A stretch of DNA of 64,000 nucleotides from Diplolepis rosae (GCA_030998225.1 JAPYXD010000056.1:682001-746000); one strand, 5' to 3'. Counted from the stretch's first letter, positions 1 through 10,935 are shown. Translations and numbers: made by a program. Notes: generated by a model from the sequence alone, not told the origin.

Positions 1-360
1 TGGAATCTCCTGGGGGACACTGCAAAGACTCCACAGTCTGTGACCAAGAACAGTCCAAACGATCGTTTCCGTGTGGCATCCCACTGGGAGTGCTACGTCA
101 CCGAGTGGTGTCTTCTCCGGCCCACGAGGAGGCTAGGCTGATGTGAGCCTAGCTCTGCCAAGGTGGTTTGCCATTCGGGATCAGGAGCCAGCCCCTTCGG
201 GACTTTGATCCGGTAGTGCGTATTGAACACAGGTGTCGCAGCCTGTGTTGCTTCGAGCGAGTCCGGTCCGTCCGTGTATTCCGGGACCGGCTAAGCGGAG
301 GTTGGACCTCAGGGAACTGGGTTAGGACTTCGGTTCGAGGGTATAAAAAAAGAAAAAAAG
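1..360 (+). repeat. GC-rich tail of an unassigned retroposon
   Basis: This stretch is much richer in G+C than most of the window and has no convincing coding frame. It ends in an A-rich tract (about 336-360) directly before LINE copy A coding sequence begins. That layout is what the 3' untranslated region and A-rich tail of a LINE or SINE would look like. It does not resemble the 3' UTR seen in LINE copies B and C. The family cannot be named. Confidence 0.35.
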
Positions 361-489
361 ATTCCTGTCCCCTCTGTTAGGGACAACAACAAGACCACCA
401 CAAGGGAAGAGGTTGTTGCCGCGCTATGCATCGCGCTGGACAAGCCAGACCTCGGGGACCAGTGCAGGCAGTACAAGCGATTCGGCGGT

Positions 490-780
490 ATGCAGACTGC
501 AGTGGTCCGTTTAACCAAGGCGGACGCCAGGAGCTTGCTTGGGCTCGGTAGGCCCAACTGCCACAGCCGAGAGCATGTCGAGGTTGCCCGATGCTTCAGG
601 TGCCAGGGATATGGTCATGTGCCGCGCTGCTGCGCGTTTCCAGGCAGGAAGGATGCCTGCTGGAGGTGTGGAGGCGCGTCGCACGTGGCCAAGGTGTGCA
701 AGGCTCCCCCTCGGTGCCTGTCGCCCATGCTTCGGGGAGCGGATCTTGCCCCGTATTCAGGGCGGAGCTCCGGAGGTTGA
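490..780 (+). pseudogene. LINE ORF1 C-terminus with CCHC zinc knuckles (copy A)
   Basis: The frame encodes the nucleic-acid-binding end of a LINE ORF1 (Gag-like) protein. Two CX2CX4HX4C knuckles follow each other: one at CFRCQGYGHVPRCC and one at CWRCGGASHVAKVC. Homologous sequence upstream (about 380-490) corresponds to ORF1 of copy C, so the true ORF1 began well before this window position and the N-terminus is missing. Relative to copy C, about 28 nt is missing just after the second knuckle, near 721, which shifts the frame before the stop. Such proteins coat the element RNA in cytoplasmic particles. No host gene is implied. Confidence 0.78.
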
Positions 781-786
781 GGGATG

Positions 787-1460
787 GAAAGTGAAATTTC
801 TACAGTGCAACCTCGGGAGAGAGAATGAAGCCCAGAACCTTCTGATGCAGACTGCCAGGGAGAGGAGGGCCGATGTGCTGCTCATTACAGAGCAACATAA
901 ATGGTCCGAAAACTCTGCTTGGTACCAGGATGCATCACGGAGGGCTGGGATCCTTGTTTGTAGCCCTGATTTAAGAATCGGGGACTTCCTGCAGACCGAC
1001 GCGGGATTCGCTTGGGTGGGGGTGGCGGGGGTACGTGTGTACGGCTGCTACTTTTCTCCCAACGATCCTTTCGAGATCTATGAGATCCAGATCCTCCTCT
1101 ATGAGGAAAGCCTCAGAGACGCTAGCGGGCGGTCCCTTCTTGCGGGCGACTTTAATAGTAAGTCGCCTGAGTGGGGAGAAGCCCTTCTGGACGGGAGCGG
1201 GAACTTGGTCGGCGAGATGGTCGCTGAGAATGACCTGATTGTATTGAATCGGTGCAGGGATTTTACGTTTAGGCGAGGAGCGGGGGTGGGGGATCGATTA
1301 TTGGCCTGACGATTGCCGCGCCCCGTCTTGCCTCAAAGATAGGCGACTGGTGCGTCCTCGAGATAATATAACCTTGAGTGACCACCGGTGCATTGAGTTT
1401 AGCATCCGGGAACGGAGTCACCCAGTGAATACGGGAAGGGGCGGCAAGGAGAGGATCACC
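787..1460 (+). pseudogene. LINE ORF2 endonuclease domain (copy A), frameshifted
   Basis: From about 787 the frame reads as an APE-type endonuclease, the enzyme that nicks target DNA for target-primed reverse transcription. Recognisable landmarks are an early QCNLGR block (substrate Asn region), a DVLLITEQ strand with the catalytic Glu, the AGDFN motif at about 1142, and a terminal SDH at about 1377-1385. A frameshift near 1290 separates the AGDFN part from the SDH part, and further stops follow. Sequence then continues into the linker toward RT and stops near 1508. Non-functional remnant. Confidence 0.78.
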
Positions 1461-1508
1461 TCCTGGAACACAAGACGACTCAGAAAAGACTAGCTTCGGG
1501 AATATTTT

Positions 1509-2520
1509 AGGTCATTCTCATGCTGCTACCCAATAGGAGCGCGCGTCTACTTAGAGATCGCGTGTGATTGGCACCTGGGGACACGGGCGGCCAATCAGCG
1601 AGAGCTTAGGCCATTCGTGGATCGTCACCGGTGCCAGGAGAAGCGCGTATAGGGAAAAGACGCTCTCCTCATTAACGCGCGGTATGCCTTCGCTTTTCAG
1701 CGAATACGAATTTTCAAACGCATCCACCGGATGTAATATCTGGATAATTCCTCCTCTTTCTCTTTCTCTGCAGCGAGAAAAGCCTGTCGAGTTACGCGTG
1801 GTTTTATAAGAAAATTAATTATAACACGGGAGGTTGGCAGAAGATGAAGTATAGCAGGCCTGTGTCGCTAATTTTTGCAGTGCACTATCCATCCCTGTTG
1901 CCGATTCTTATTAAGATTACACTCTCATAGAGGGGAGGGAGTATCTTGAGAAACTGGGAGAGTCACGTATGTTCCATAATAGAAAAGCCATTGGTCACAC
2001 CCTCTTATTTACAGGTGTAGGGAAAACCTCGAAAATTAAAACGTTTTTGCTTGCGTACATCTATGCGAAATTGGGGGCAACGATTAAAGTTTTGTTATGT
2101 TTTAGGTTTCAAGATTGCGTATCGCGGACAGTAAAATAAAAAAACGAGGATTCGTGGAGTTAGCCGCCCCTCTCCCTAAAAATAAATAACGTGAGTTTCT
2201 TTCGGCGTTCTTACTCACGAAATAAAGAATCCAGACTCGCGAAATTTTCCCCCTTCATGGTACCCACACGTGAATTTAAAGAGACGATTTTAAGCCAAAT
2301 TAGGCCAAAATTGAATTTGAGAATGTTTAAATATTAATGAGTAAAGAATTGAGAATCTGGAGATGATTCAACTGAAGTTTCGCAACTTTTGTATCATTTT
2401 GTGTAAATGAGCAATTTTGAGCCAAAATAGGCCAAAATTGTTTTTCGAAAGTGAAGAATTGGTAAAATTGAAAATCCAAAAGGACGTAATGTTTTAACAT
2501 GTACATGTGAATACTCATTT
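1509..2520 (+). repeat. Dispersed repeat X, copy 1
   Basis: About 0.9-1.0 kb that recurs in inverted orientation at about 13571-15110. Blocks match in order: a GC-rich block at 1510-1735 with about 14865-15100, the block around 1790-1880 with about 14080-14180, and the AT-rich end around 2100-2420 with about 13580-13850. Copy 2 carries about 680 bp not present here. Whether X is an LTR, a UTR or a non-autonomous element is unclear; terminal repeats were not found. No coding capacity. Confidence 0.6.
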
Positions 2521-2862
2521 AAAAAAGTAGAAATATAAAAGATCGGGGTTTAAGGCCATGTATGACTTATCCGATTGTACTTTATCGGCACTTTTTCCGT
2601 CCTTCGTATTTCCAAATAAATTGAGATATAGAGTTGAAACTTTTATTAATCGTTGAAAAGCACTAAGGGACGTTTATCTGCTCCTTAATTTAGTTTGGTC
2701 CAGTTAAACTGCGCGCGTAAACCGAAACGGTAAAAAGTTTTTTTTTCTAGATTGGTAACACCTTCTTTGACAGTCGTGTGAAGTTTGAGCAGGAGACGTC
2801 CATTAGTGTGTGTTTGGCAGGCATTGGTTTACGACGCGAAAGTTTGTCTGGCGATTTTTACT

Positions 2863-3449
2863 ATGACAAAAGAATTTGAACAACTATTTTGCTTGAAATT
2901 TTGAGATTCCAATGGAATTACGGCTACGGAATTGTTGCAAATGTTGCAGAAGTGTTTGGGGAGTCTACTCTATCGAGAATGCAAGTATTTGAGTGGAATG
3001 AAGCATTTAGTGAGGGTCGTGAGGTCGCAGAAAACTTGCCTCATGCGAGTCGTCTATCCACCTCTGTTAACGACAATAGCATCGAAAAAGTGAATAGAAT
3101 TGTGCTCGAAAATCGTCGTCACTGCCAGAATCGTAACGAAAGACCCGAATTTTTTGCTAGAAGTCGCCTGATTGTGAGTTAATCTTTGGCTAATCACGAA
3201 ACAAAAGTCAGTCACCGTATTCGCCAGATTTGGCTCCCTGCGACTTTTCCCTGTTTCCAAAACTCAAATAACCGCTCCGGAGAACGCGCCATGTGTCGAT
3301 TGAGGCTATCAAAATAAATTCACTGAAGAAACTAAAGGTCATATCGGCCGAGGCCTATAAGAAGCGTATGGAAGATTGGATTAACCGTTGGCATGCTTGT
3401 ATTAGCTCAAAAGGAGCCTATTTTGAAGTCGATAATAAATATTTGTATT
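2863..3449 (+). pseudogene. Decayed mariner transposase
   Basis: ATG at 2863 opens a mariner-type transposase: an N-terminal helix-turn-helix region (EFEQLFCLKF, then a shifted frame with EWNEAFSEGREVAENLPHASR), and a C-terminal part with the SPDLAPCDF block holding the third catalytic Asp, followed by DWINRWHACI. The central part with the first two catalytic Asp residues is missing, and there are several frameshifts and stops. Weak terminal inverted repeats may lie around 2750 (GGTAACACC) and 3470 (GTTACTTTTTC read inverted). The gene is dead; only the ends could still be recognised by a related transposase. Confidence 0.75.
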
Positions 3450-3487
3450 AAAATACACAAAAATGTTACTTTTTCTAACCAGTCCTG

Positions 3488-4078
3488 GTCGGAAATGAAT
3501 CGAGTTGACCGTACAACTGATCGGAACTTAATTACAAACCTCCAGTGGTGAATCTGGGGTATATGAATTATTGGACCTTCCAATGGTGACTGAAGTGGGA
3601 GTGGATCGCGCAAAATTGTACAAAGTCACGCGCCATGCACATTTGTATAAAGTCACGCGTGGTGCAATGCTGTATAAACTCACGTGTGTTCAAAGATCTA
3701 TGTTTCTCTCCCACCACTGTCTATTAATATTGGTCAACTTTGATTTGAAACTTGGATTTTATATACCTTCTCTTCTTTTTCTTGCCTATTTCTATTCCTA
3801 ATCAACAAGTAGATTCGGGTATGACTAAGAATACCCGCATTTACTTAGTTGTAGCTTACATTTTATATGTGGCAGCCTACGATTGACGATTGGTTCTAAA
3901 TGATTCATTTTCTATAATCAATCGATCTTTTTATTCATGATAGCATATGTACACGTATTTATGGATTGCTTACCCTTCAATACTAAATTATTATTATTAG
4001 TGCTATAAATAATAATTCATGTTTAATAACTAACAAGGACGGTATAATGATTATTAACTAAGGCAATAACAAGTCAAT
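3488..4078 (+). repeat. LTR-like repeat Y, left part (split by LINE copy B)
   Basis: Part of a repeat with two partners. 3488-3714 matches 26190-26385. 3714-4078 continued at 6712-7034 matches 20276-20966 closely. All three copies share the ACCACTGTCTATT-like junction, but two different upstream sequences lead into it. A short internal tandem of about 30 bp (TGTATAAAGTCACGCG-like units) occupies 3612-3705. Because the 20-kb partner sits inside a probable LTR, this copy may be the matching 3' LTR of the minus-strand element at 9-21 kb. Confidence 0.65.
4065..4078. repeat. Target-site duplication of LINE copy B (left)
   Basis: The 14-mer AATAACAAGTCAAT here is repeated exactly at 6698-6711 on the other side of LINE copy B. 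The uninterrupted sequence in the homologous repeat at about 20624-20637 (AATAACAAATCAAT) confirms this as the pre-insertion site. Confidence 0.92.
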
Positions 4079-6697
4079 AGACGACTCAGCAGGGAAAGAC
4101 TTCGCGAACACCTCGAAGAAACCAGGCTCATCGATGAGCTTGATTGGGTCTGCCCTGCTGGGTCGTTTGAAGCTACTGTGCGCTCGGCGAGGCAGAAGGT
4201 CGTCGCGGCTTGCGACTACTCGATGCCTCGCCGTAAGCGCAGCAACCCAAGGGTTCGATGTCCTGGTGGAACGACCAGTTGACAGCCCTACGTCGAGAAT
4301 GCCTCGCAGCGCAGCGGAAATTCACCCGTTCAAAGGGGGATGCTACGCTGCACGAGGCATGGAAAGGGGCAAAAACATCTTTGAGGCGAGGCATAAAGAA
4401 AAGCCGACTTCAATGCTGGAAAGACTTGATCGGTGAGGTCGAGAAGTTCAAAATCTCGCCTTCAAAATAGTCACCAAAACATTGGTGGCTAGAAGAAAGA
4501 CCCCGGGCCTGGATAATCCCGATCGAGTGAAGTACATTGTGCAAAGCTTGTTTATACACGTGGAGCCGTTCCAAAGACAGGATCGAAGTTCCTGCGTGGT
4601 CCGGCGCGAAGAACTCTTCACTCTCGACAACTAAAGAGAGCGGATGGAAGGATTAAGGCAAATACAGCGCCGGGTATCGACGGGGTGCCGAACGAGATCC
4701 TCAAAGAGGTGATCGGGGCATACCCGGAGATCCTCCTAGAAGCCTTTAACTCCTGTCTTCGGGATGGGAGGTTCTTCGCAGATTAGAAGAAGCAGAGGTT
4801 GGTCCTGCTGAGGAAGGGCAACAAACCTCTAGGGGTTGCCTCGTCGTATAGACCAATATGCTTATTGGATACGATGGGGAAGCTTCTGGAGGAGTTGATT
4901 CTACAACGGCTTCAGGCTCTCTTGGTCGGGGAGAACGGGCTCTCGGAAAACCAGTTTGGATTCAGGAAAGGCAGGTCCACTGTGGACGCCATCCAAGCTG
5001 TGGTTAACATCGCCACAAATGCAAGAAAAGGAACTGGTAAGCGTAAGGGATTCTGTGCGTTGATTAGCATTGACATACGCAATGCGTTCAATACCGCGAG
5101 ATGGGACATCTGCATCGAGGCGATGATGCGGAAAAAGGTTCCAGACTACCTGTTGCGAATGATGGATGACTATCTGAGCGACAGGTGGGTGATATACGAG
5201 GGCGACGAATGGTCTCTCAAAGAAGAAATGACATTTGGCGCTCCTCAAGGGTCGCGGGTGGGTCCACTCGTTTGGAACATCATGTACGATGACTTTCTGC
5301 GCATGGACCTACCTGCTGGAACGAGCATCGTCGGCTTCGCGGATGACGCACTTGTCGTGTGCGCCGCTGACGACGTCGGAATCCTAGAGCTGAGGATCAA
5401 TGAAAGTCTGTGGCGAGCAAAGCGCCGGTTGGATAGCAGATGCCTGAAAATGGCCCCTGAGAAGACCGAGGCTTTGCTGGTCACAGACAGGAGATCCTTC
5501 AAATACCCGAGGATCGTTCTCGGAGAGCATGAAGTCGAGTGGAAAACAAGCATTAAGTACCTGGGGGTGCAGCTGGATCGTAGGCTTAGCTTTGGCGAAC
5601 ACCTAAAGATCGCAGCTGCCAAAGCCATCCAATGTGGAGCGAACTTGGACCGGCTTATGCCAAACATTGGTGGACCCAGGGAAGCGAAAAGAAGATTGGT
5701 GGCGAGCGTGGTCCATTCGAAGCTGCTTTATGCAGCTCCGGTCTGGGCCAATGCCTTGCAAAACCATGCTATCCAGAAGAAGCTGTTCTCGGCGCAGAGA
5801 CTTGTCGCGCTGAGAATAGTTTCGGCATATAGAACTATCTCGACGAGCGCTGTGCTGGTCCTGGCGAGAGTCCCGCCAATAGATTTATTGGCGGAGGAAA
5901 GGCAGGAGACCTTTCAGCTTCGCAAGGAGCTTACCTGCGCCGACCTGCAGGAAATCGCTCGCGCCAAGGAGGCCATCCGCAAGGATGGAAGGCGCAGACT
6001 CGTCGAGAAATGGCACATGAGATGGCATGGTGAGCAGACAGGGAGATGGACCTACCGCCTGATCCCGGAACTCGCCACCTGGCTGAACAGAAAGCACGGG
6101 GAAGTCGGCTTTTACTTGGCGCAAGCGCTCTCGGGCCATGGCTGTTTTAACGCGTACCTGAGGCGCTTTAAGAAGAGAGACGAGGAGACGTGTTGCTACT
6201 GCCATTTCCCGGTGGATAACGCAGAGCACGCACTCTTCGTCTGCGCAAAATGGGGTGTGGCTAGGGAGGTCCTCGGTCAGGCGGTGGGTTCCGAACTTAC
6301 TCCTGACACGATGGTCCCTCTCATGCTTCAGTCTGAACGGTTCTGGACGCTCACCGAGTCATTCGTCACACTTATGATGAAGACGAGAGAACTTGATGGG
6401 CGTCGGGAGCGAAACAACGGGTGGCGCGGCTAGTCGGTTATCCTAGTGGGCGTGTGGCTGCGGATGGAAGTTCCGAGCGAACGGATGACGGAAGAGTCGT
6501 ACGCGACTTTAATGGAACCAATCACCCGTGAAGTTTAAAGCCGAAAGGCGGTTTCGCGTGTGGTGTATTGGTTCGAGAGAGGGGGTTTTTTGGTTTTAAC
6601 AGGTATGTCTAGACCCGTCCTAGGAGAGTCCTGTACAACGTCTATAAAAGATTTTGCCATTTTTCCTCCTCACCAAAAAAAAAAAAATAAATAAATA
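4079..6697 (+). mobile_element. R1-clade LINE copy B, 5'-truncated, with target duplication
   Basis: A 2.6-kb non-LTR retrotransposon copy running from the endonuclease-RT linker to a 3' tail. It begins abruptly (5' truncation), contains a long RT frame and a 3' UTR (6434-6670), and ends in an A-run followed by AAAT repeats (6675-6697). A perfect 14-bp target duplication flanks it, and it splits repeat Y exactly. Fourteen-base duplications are typical of the R1 clade, though this target is not 28S rDNA. Before the long frame, the linker carries an indel near 4450, another near 4628 and a TAG at 4784-4786. Confidence 0.92.
4799..6433 (+). CDS. LINE ORF2 reverse transcriptase, partial (copy B)
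   Basis: A 544-codon uninterrupted frame, the longest in the window. It starts just after an in-frame TAG at 4784-4786, where copy D has a Trp codon, so the true ORF2 start lay far upstream and this is a fragment. Order of landmarks: LLRKGNKPLGVASSYRPICL (RT motif 1), GFRKGRSTVDAIQ, the IDIRNAFN Asp block, APQGSRVGPL near residue 149, FADD catalytic box at residues 180-183, then a thumb-like region and a C-terminal CX2C...H...C zinc motif near residues 464-481 (CYCHFPVDNAEHALFVC). Reverse transcriptase copies element RNA at the nicked target. Without the endonuclease and with a broken 5' part it should be inactive alone, but its intactness suggests recent insertion. Confidence 0.9.
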   Translation: MVLLRKGNKPLGVASSYRPICLLDTMGKLLEELILQRLQALLVGENGLSENQFGFRKGRSTVDAIQAVVNIATNARKGTGKRKGFCALISIDIRNAFNTARWDICIEAMMRKKVPDYLLRMMDDYLSDRWVIYEGDEWSLKEEMTFGAPQGSRVGPLVWNIMYDDFLRMDLPAGTSIVGFADDALVVCAADDVGILELRINESLWRAKRRLDSRCLKMAPEKTEALLVTDRRSFKYPRIVLGEHEVEWKTSIKYLGVQLDRRLSFGEHLKIAAAKAIQCGANLDRLMPNIGGPREAKRRLVASVVHSKLLYAAPVWANALQNHAIQKKLFSAQRLVALRIVSAYRTISTSAVLVLARVPPIDLLAEERQETFQLRKELTCADLQEIARAKEAIRKDGRRRLVEKWHMRWHGEQTGRWTYRLIPELATWLNRKHGEVGFYLAQALSGHGCFNAYLRRFKKRDEETCCYCHFPVDNAEHALFVCAKWGVAREVLGQAVGSELTPDTMVPLMLQSERFWTLTESFVTLMMKTRELDGRRERNNGWRG

Positions 6698-6711
6698 AAT
6701 AACAAGTCAAT
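6698..6711. repeat. Target-site duplication of LINE copy B (right)
   Basis: Exact repeat of 4065-4078 directly after the A-rich/AAAT tail. Confidence 0.92.
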
Positions 6712-7034
6712 GTTGATGAGGCCACGCGAGTAACCTATTACCGTCTCACTAGGTTACTAACACTGCATCACTATATTATCGACTCACTGACTCATTATTG
6801 CGTGGGTAATTACCATATAGACCGAGCGATGCTCTTCTTTATCACTTGTTACCAAGTGTTAAACCGATCTATCGATGTGAAGTAGTGCATTCGTTTACCT
6901 CTGTAGAACAGTTGCCTGGTCTGGATAGTAATTACCATAAGACTAATTAAAGAATTATTTACTGATTGTTTACTTTGGTTTATGACTTATTACTCTTACA
7001 CAGGACCAATAGCAGAAATTTTCAAAGTTTGCGT
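6712..7034 (+). repeat. LTR-like repeat Y, right part
   Basis: Continuation of repeat Y after the LINE insertion. It matches about 20638-20966, including the GGCCACGCGAGTAACC block and the run ending AAATTTTCAAAGTT. At 7034 homology stops, about 15 bp before the point where the 20-kb copy reaches its inverted terminal CGGGACGTAACA, so this copy has lost that end or was joined there to other DNA. Confidence 0.7.
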
Positions 7035-9430
7035 TTTGGCAAGCTTCCCCCAGTGCTGCGATAGCCCTGATAGTCTCACTGTGTCGTGAAGAATTAGGGT
7101 TGCTAGGCTGATATCATCCTTGTCAGAGAACTGGATCACCGGCAATACGGAGTTCAACTGTTTCCGTTGTCCTAAAACGCCAAATTCTGGCGACGAAGGA
7201 CATTTTTAGAATGCGTGGATATTTCGTGGACATCGCATAGGTGTGAGCTTTAGCTCGTGACCCCAAAATTGTTCCTGTTTTAGGAATTTATTTTGTTGTT
7301 GTTGTTCTTGGTATTAATATCTTTTTGTTTTTTGTTTGTTCATTTCAGAAGTCTATGGTCGACCTCATAGGCAGATGCGGTGAAACTCAGGATTGTTCCT
7401 AGTCAAGGTCCGGCTGCTGGCCACGGAGGTTGCCAACCATTAGTTTTTGAGTCAGCTTCGTGGTCAAGCTGCTCGAATCCGGCGTGCTCGGGGCATTCTT
7501 GGGGTTCAGGACCGGGATAGGCCCCCAATCCTTAGCTTCCCTGGATTAGGCAGCCATAAATCTTCAAGACACTGCTGGCGAGCGAGCGGCGGAGTTGCTG
7601 TCCCTTGTCTATGCGCACGTGGCCACGCCCGAGGCGCTAAGATGTTATCACTGGCCTCCTTCATCTTCTGTTTGCCTGGGGTAAGTTGCAGATATTAGGT
7701 AAAGTCTTTTCTGGATTTTCACATTTTAGTATCGTGTCAGTGTTATAATTTTCTTTTTTTTCGTTTGTTTTCAGAAATTCCGGAGCAGCGGGGTAGTTAT
7801 GCCCCCGTGGAAAATTTCTCCACTCTGGCCTGGGATGTCTTCCCTGTCGGTGCGGGACAAGCCCGGTGATCCTTTCTGGTAGGTGCAGTTTCCTGTTCCC
7901 GCAGAATTTTGTATTTCTCCCTGAATCACGTGTCATGAACTGTCGCTTCTTTGCAAGGGGCGAAGTCGTTCTGCATACCTATGTATGTCAGTGTATTCAT
8001 TGTTGTAGTTTGTTTACCAATGCTTCATTTAGTAGTGTATTATTTAGGTGGCCATTGTTACGGGGAAGCCGTGAAATTTCTTAATGATGACAGCCATGCT
8101 TTCGGTGCATATTATTAATTATGACGGCTTGGTACCTTGCAATATATTGGTATAAAACCCGCCACGATACAATTTTTGGCAAGTCTAATAATGAACTTGT
8201 CATAGGAATTCATGTGGCTGCAGGAGAACTATTTAGAGTACTCTTAGCACGTGTATTCCACTCTTCGTGGTATATGATTCAACCTAGGCGGTCGCGGATC
8301 TTTTAATCGCTGGGAGGTTCGAGTTACGCTCTGGCCATGTTTTCGGGAGTCTCGACTGCTGGTGATACGCTGCACACTGCAAGGTGTCACATTGCACTTC
8401 TTTATTTAATTAGATTATAATTCATTATGGTTCCTCTCAGTGGGCGTGATTTATTTCCTTCTTGAGTGGGAGTGGTTTGTTAGCTCGCTACTGCTAAACT
8501 TCTAGTACTTTCTGTAATCCATCTTCTTTTTCCTCTGTTGTTTAAATTATTATTTTATTTCAGCTTCCATTACGTGTTGTGCTTAATTTTTATATATTTA
8601 TATTGGTATCCGTAATGATTCATTGTGGTATTTGGAAAATTTTTGTCGAATTGGGTACTTGTCCTCCCTCCTTAATAGTGTCGTTGTCTTCAACGACTTT
8701 GCATTTGTTTATGCAATTCTAACATTTGTTGTTGGAATTGTTAATACTCTTCGTTAAGGGTGAATTTTTTCTGTATTTATTTGATTTCCTGCTGAAAGGC
8801 GTTGTAGTTCTACTTCTTCCTGGTTTTCTTTAATGTTTCCATTTTTATTGTTGCAGGTTTTACAGTTTTTACGCAGAAATTTTTGGGTAAAGTATATAAA
8901 AGTTGTTATTATTAATAAGGTTAAGATGCTAGACCCTCCTAGCCAATATTTTTGGGCTAATTAATTTTTATAATGATGATTTTCCAGGTCGAGAAGCTGT
9001 TCTTCTATACAGGAGAGTGACTCTTCCATGTAAAAATTTTTCAATTTTCCATCTTTTTCAGTTTCCCATAAAAATCATTTTATTCTAGGAATATACATAG
9101 TTTTATAAATGATTGAGGAAAATTCTGAAATGTTTAAAGAAAATCCTGGATTATAGATGAATTCTTCTGAATTTACATTTATATCAGTTCCAATCAAAGT
9201 TGTGGGTTGCGTTCTGGCGATACACCCTGCACTTAATCTTATTATTCCTGAATTCGTAATATGTCCCTTTTCTGTTTTTCCCTTTTTACAAGTGATGCTG
9301 ATTGGCTCTGGATTTTCGGTTGAAAATATCCATGCTTTAAATGGGGGAATATGCTTCCAGTAAACTGAATTTTATGTGTTTGTTTTAACATCACATTGAT
9401 GTCAAATTTTTATTGAAGGGCGTGTAAGCA
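7035..9430. other. Unassigned region; exon-like blocks 7349-7680 and 7775-7878
   Basis: No known protein is seen. On the plus strand there is a consistent set of splice-like signals: a donor AG/GTGTGAG at 7240, acceptor TTTCATTTCAG ending at 7348, donor GGG/GTAAGT at 7680, acceptor TTTGTTTTCAG ending at 7774, and donor CTG/GTAGGT at 7878. The blocks between them are GC-richer than the intervening DNA. A frame open from 7444 to 7680 continues open in phase through 7775-7878, but a TAG at 7441 and no start codon argue against a simple coding gene. A spliced non-coding RNA or a retroelement leader is possible. 7880-9430 is AT-rich with nothing recognisable. Confidence 0.3.
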
Positions 9431-9438
9431 TCAGACAT

Positions 9439-10693
9439 TCACAGGACGTAATTGGGACTATTTCGTCTATCGGTTGGGTGCTTTCGCAAATAGTTTGTTT
9501 TTTGGCAAGTATCATAGTAATCTTTGTCTACCAAAAAGAATTTTCTTTCGTCTTCCGTCAGGGAAATGTATTGTTTTTTAGGTGAAATGTAGGCGGGTCT
9601 TGTATAATTTTCTGAAATCTTTTGATGCACAGGAAATTGATAAATTTTATATAATTGTAGTGCTTTTCTATCTAGCAATGGAATGTCTACTGATATTAGT
9701 AGTTTTCCAGATGCAATTTTGATGTCTGTTTTGCCAATTTGCGAAAGTAATTGTGCCCTAATGTGTAGAGTGGGAATCGGAAATTCGTAGTCTTCCATTT
9801 TGGTGTGTATTTCAGTGATTACTCCCTGTAGTTGCGATTTAGAAATTGTCGAGGGGTGTAATTTTCTTTCTCGTGCGTATTCTGTTATTTTAATGAACTG
9901 CTTTAATACTCCATGTAAATGCTCTAATTTTAGTTCCAAATGTGATGACCATTGGATCATTTTTTCGTAATACATGTAGTCGTTCCAATATTGTCCTTGT
10001 GATTCTATTTTGTGAATAGTTTCATTTAGTTCCTTCTGAATGGTTGAATTTGTTTAGTTTTCTTGTTTAAGTCCTGATGAATATTATTTAGTTCTGCTTT
10101 TATTATGTGTGTTTGTTTCCCTATTATTTTACTGAAGTTATTTTACTTTTCATAAATGTCGTTTATTGCTTCGTCGTATTCTTCTGCGTCGTCAGAAGTT
10201 ATTACTCCTATTACCGGTCCGAGAATACAGCCTATAAATCCTAAAAAGTACTCTTCGTTTGTGCATGGTCCTTGGAGGGATAATTTCATGGGGTATGTCC
10301 TGGTGTAGTTCCATCAGTATTTCAGTTAGATCCTCATTTGTTGTGTCGAGTTGGTATACCTTTCATTTAGTTGATCCAGTTTTACCATATCCTGGCAGTT
10401 ACTACTTTTGAACGGTTTGCGCACGTCTTGTAAATTTTTTGGATTTCCCATTTCATTTTGCCAAATTGAAGATGTTCCTGTAGTTTTTGGGGATCCATGG
10501 ATATAACAAACCGCCAATGGTTCTGGGTAGTGCGTATGGTTTCTAGTTTTTCGTAGAATAATCCTGGGTTGTTATTAAAACGTTGGATTTTATAGCGCTG
10601 TGGATTTCCTGATGTGCTTGCCATAACGAGTAGTATTTCTCCACAAATCATTGTTGATTGACCTAGGGTCTGGGTAACCATCCTTCTGTACAT
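9439..10693 (-). pseudogene. Errantivirus-type envelope (F-protein-like) remnant, N-terminal part
   Basis: Read downward from about 10693, three frame-shifted blocks form the ectodomain of an Env related to baculovirus F proteins, as carried by Gypsy-type errantiviruses. The first block (10693-10380) resembles the Env N-terminus, the middle block (about 10260-10130) contains a hydrophobic GFIGCILGPVIG-type segment expected just after the furin site, and the longest block (9975-9439, 178 codons) is the helical and Cys-containing middle region. The membrane anchor and tail are missing because sequence below 9439 is unrelated. Stops and frameshifts make it non-functional. It fits downstream of the minus-strand gag and pol at 15.4-18.1 kb. 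Confidence 0.68.
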
Positions 10694-10935
10694 CGAAAAA
10701 GTTATTTTAGAAAATTTATTAACGTGTTACCAGGGGTGTTATCTCCTGTTATCTTTCTGTGTCGGTAAGGGAAGAAAGAAAAAGGCAAACTCCATATATT
10801 CTCCCTTGATTTCTTATTCCCTTATTTTCGTGAAATAAGAATCTAATGATATGATAAATAAATAATACTAAAATAATATTAATATAATATAGATATAAAT
10901 ATAAATGTAAAAAATAAATGAGTAAAATAATAATA

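Larger units (their letters stand above)
361..1508 (+). mobile_element. R1-clade LINE copy A: 5' part only (ORF1 end plus endonuclease)
   Basis: Fragment of a non-LTR retrotransposon related to copies at 4.1-6.7, 44.1-47.1 and 59.1-60.7 kb. It keeps the end of ORF1 with zinc knuckles and the start of ORF2 with an apurinic-type endonuclease, and is cut off near 1508 in the linker before reverse transcriptase, where repeat X begins. RT and 3' UTR are absent. The clade call rests on two CCHC knuckles in ORF1, an APE-type endonuclease, a FADD-type RT in sister copies, and the 14-bp target duplication of copy B. Confidence 0.8.

Noticed and set aside
5245..5667. 140-codon minus-strand frame opposite LINE RT
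   Set aside because: Exact antisense shadow of the conserved RT frame; codon bias of RT keeps the other strand open.
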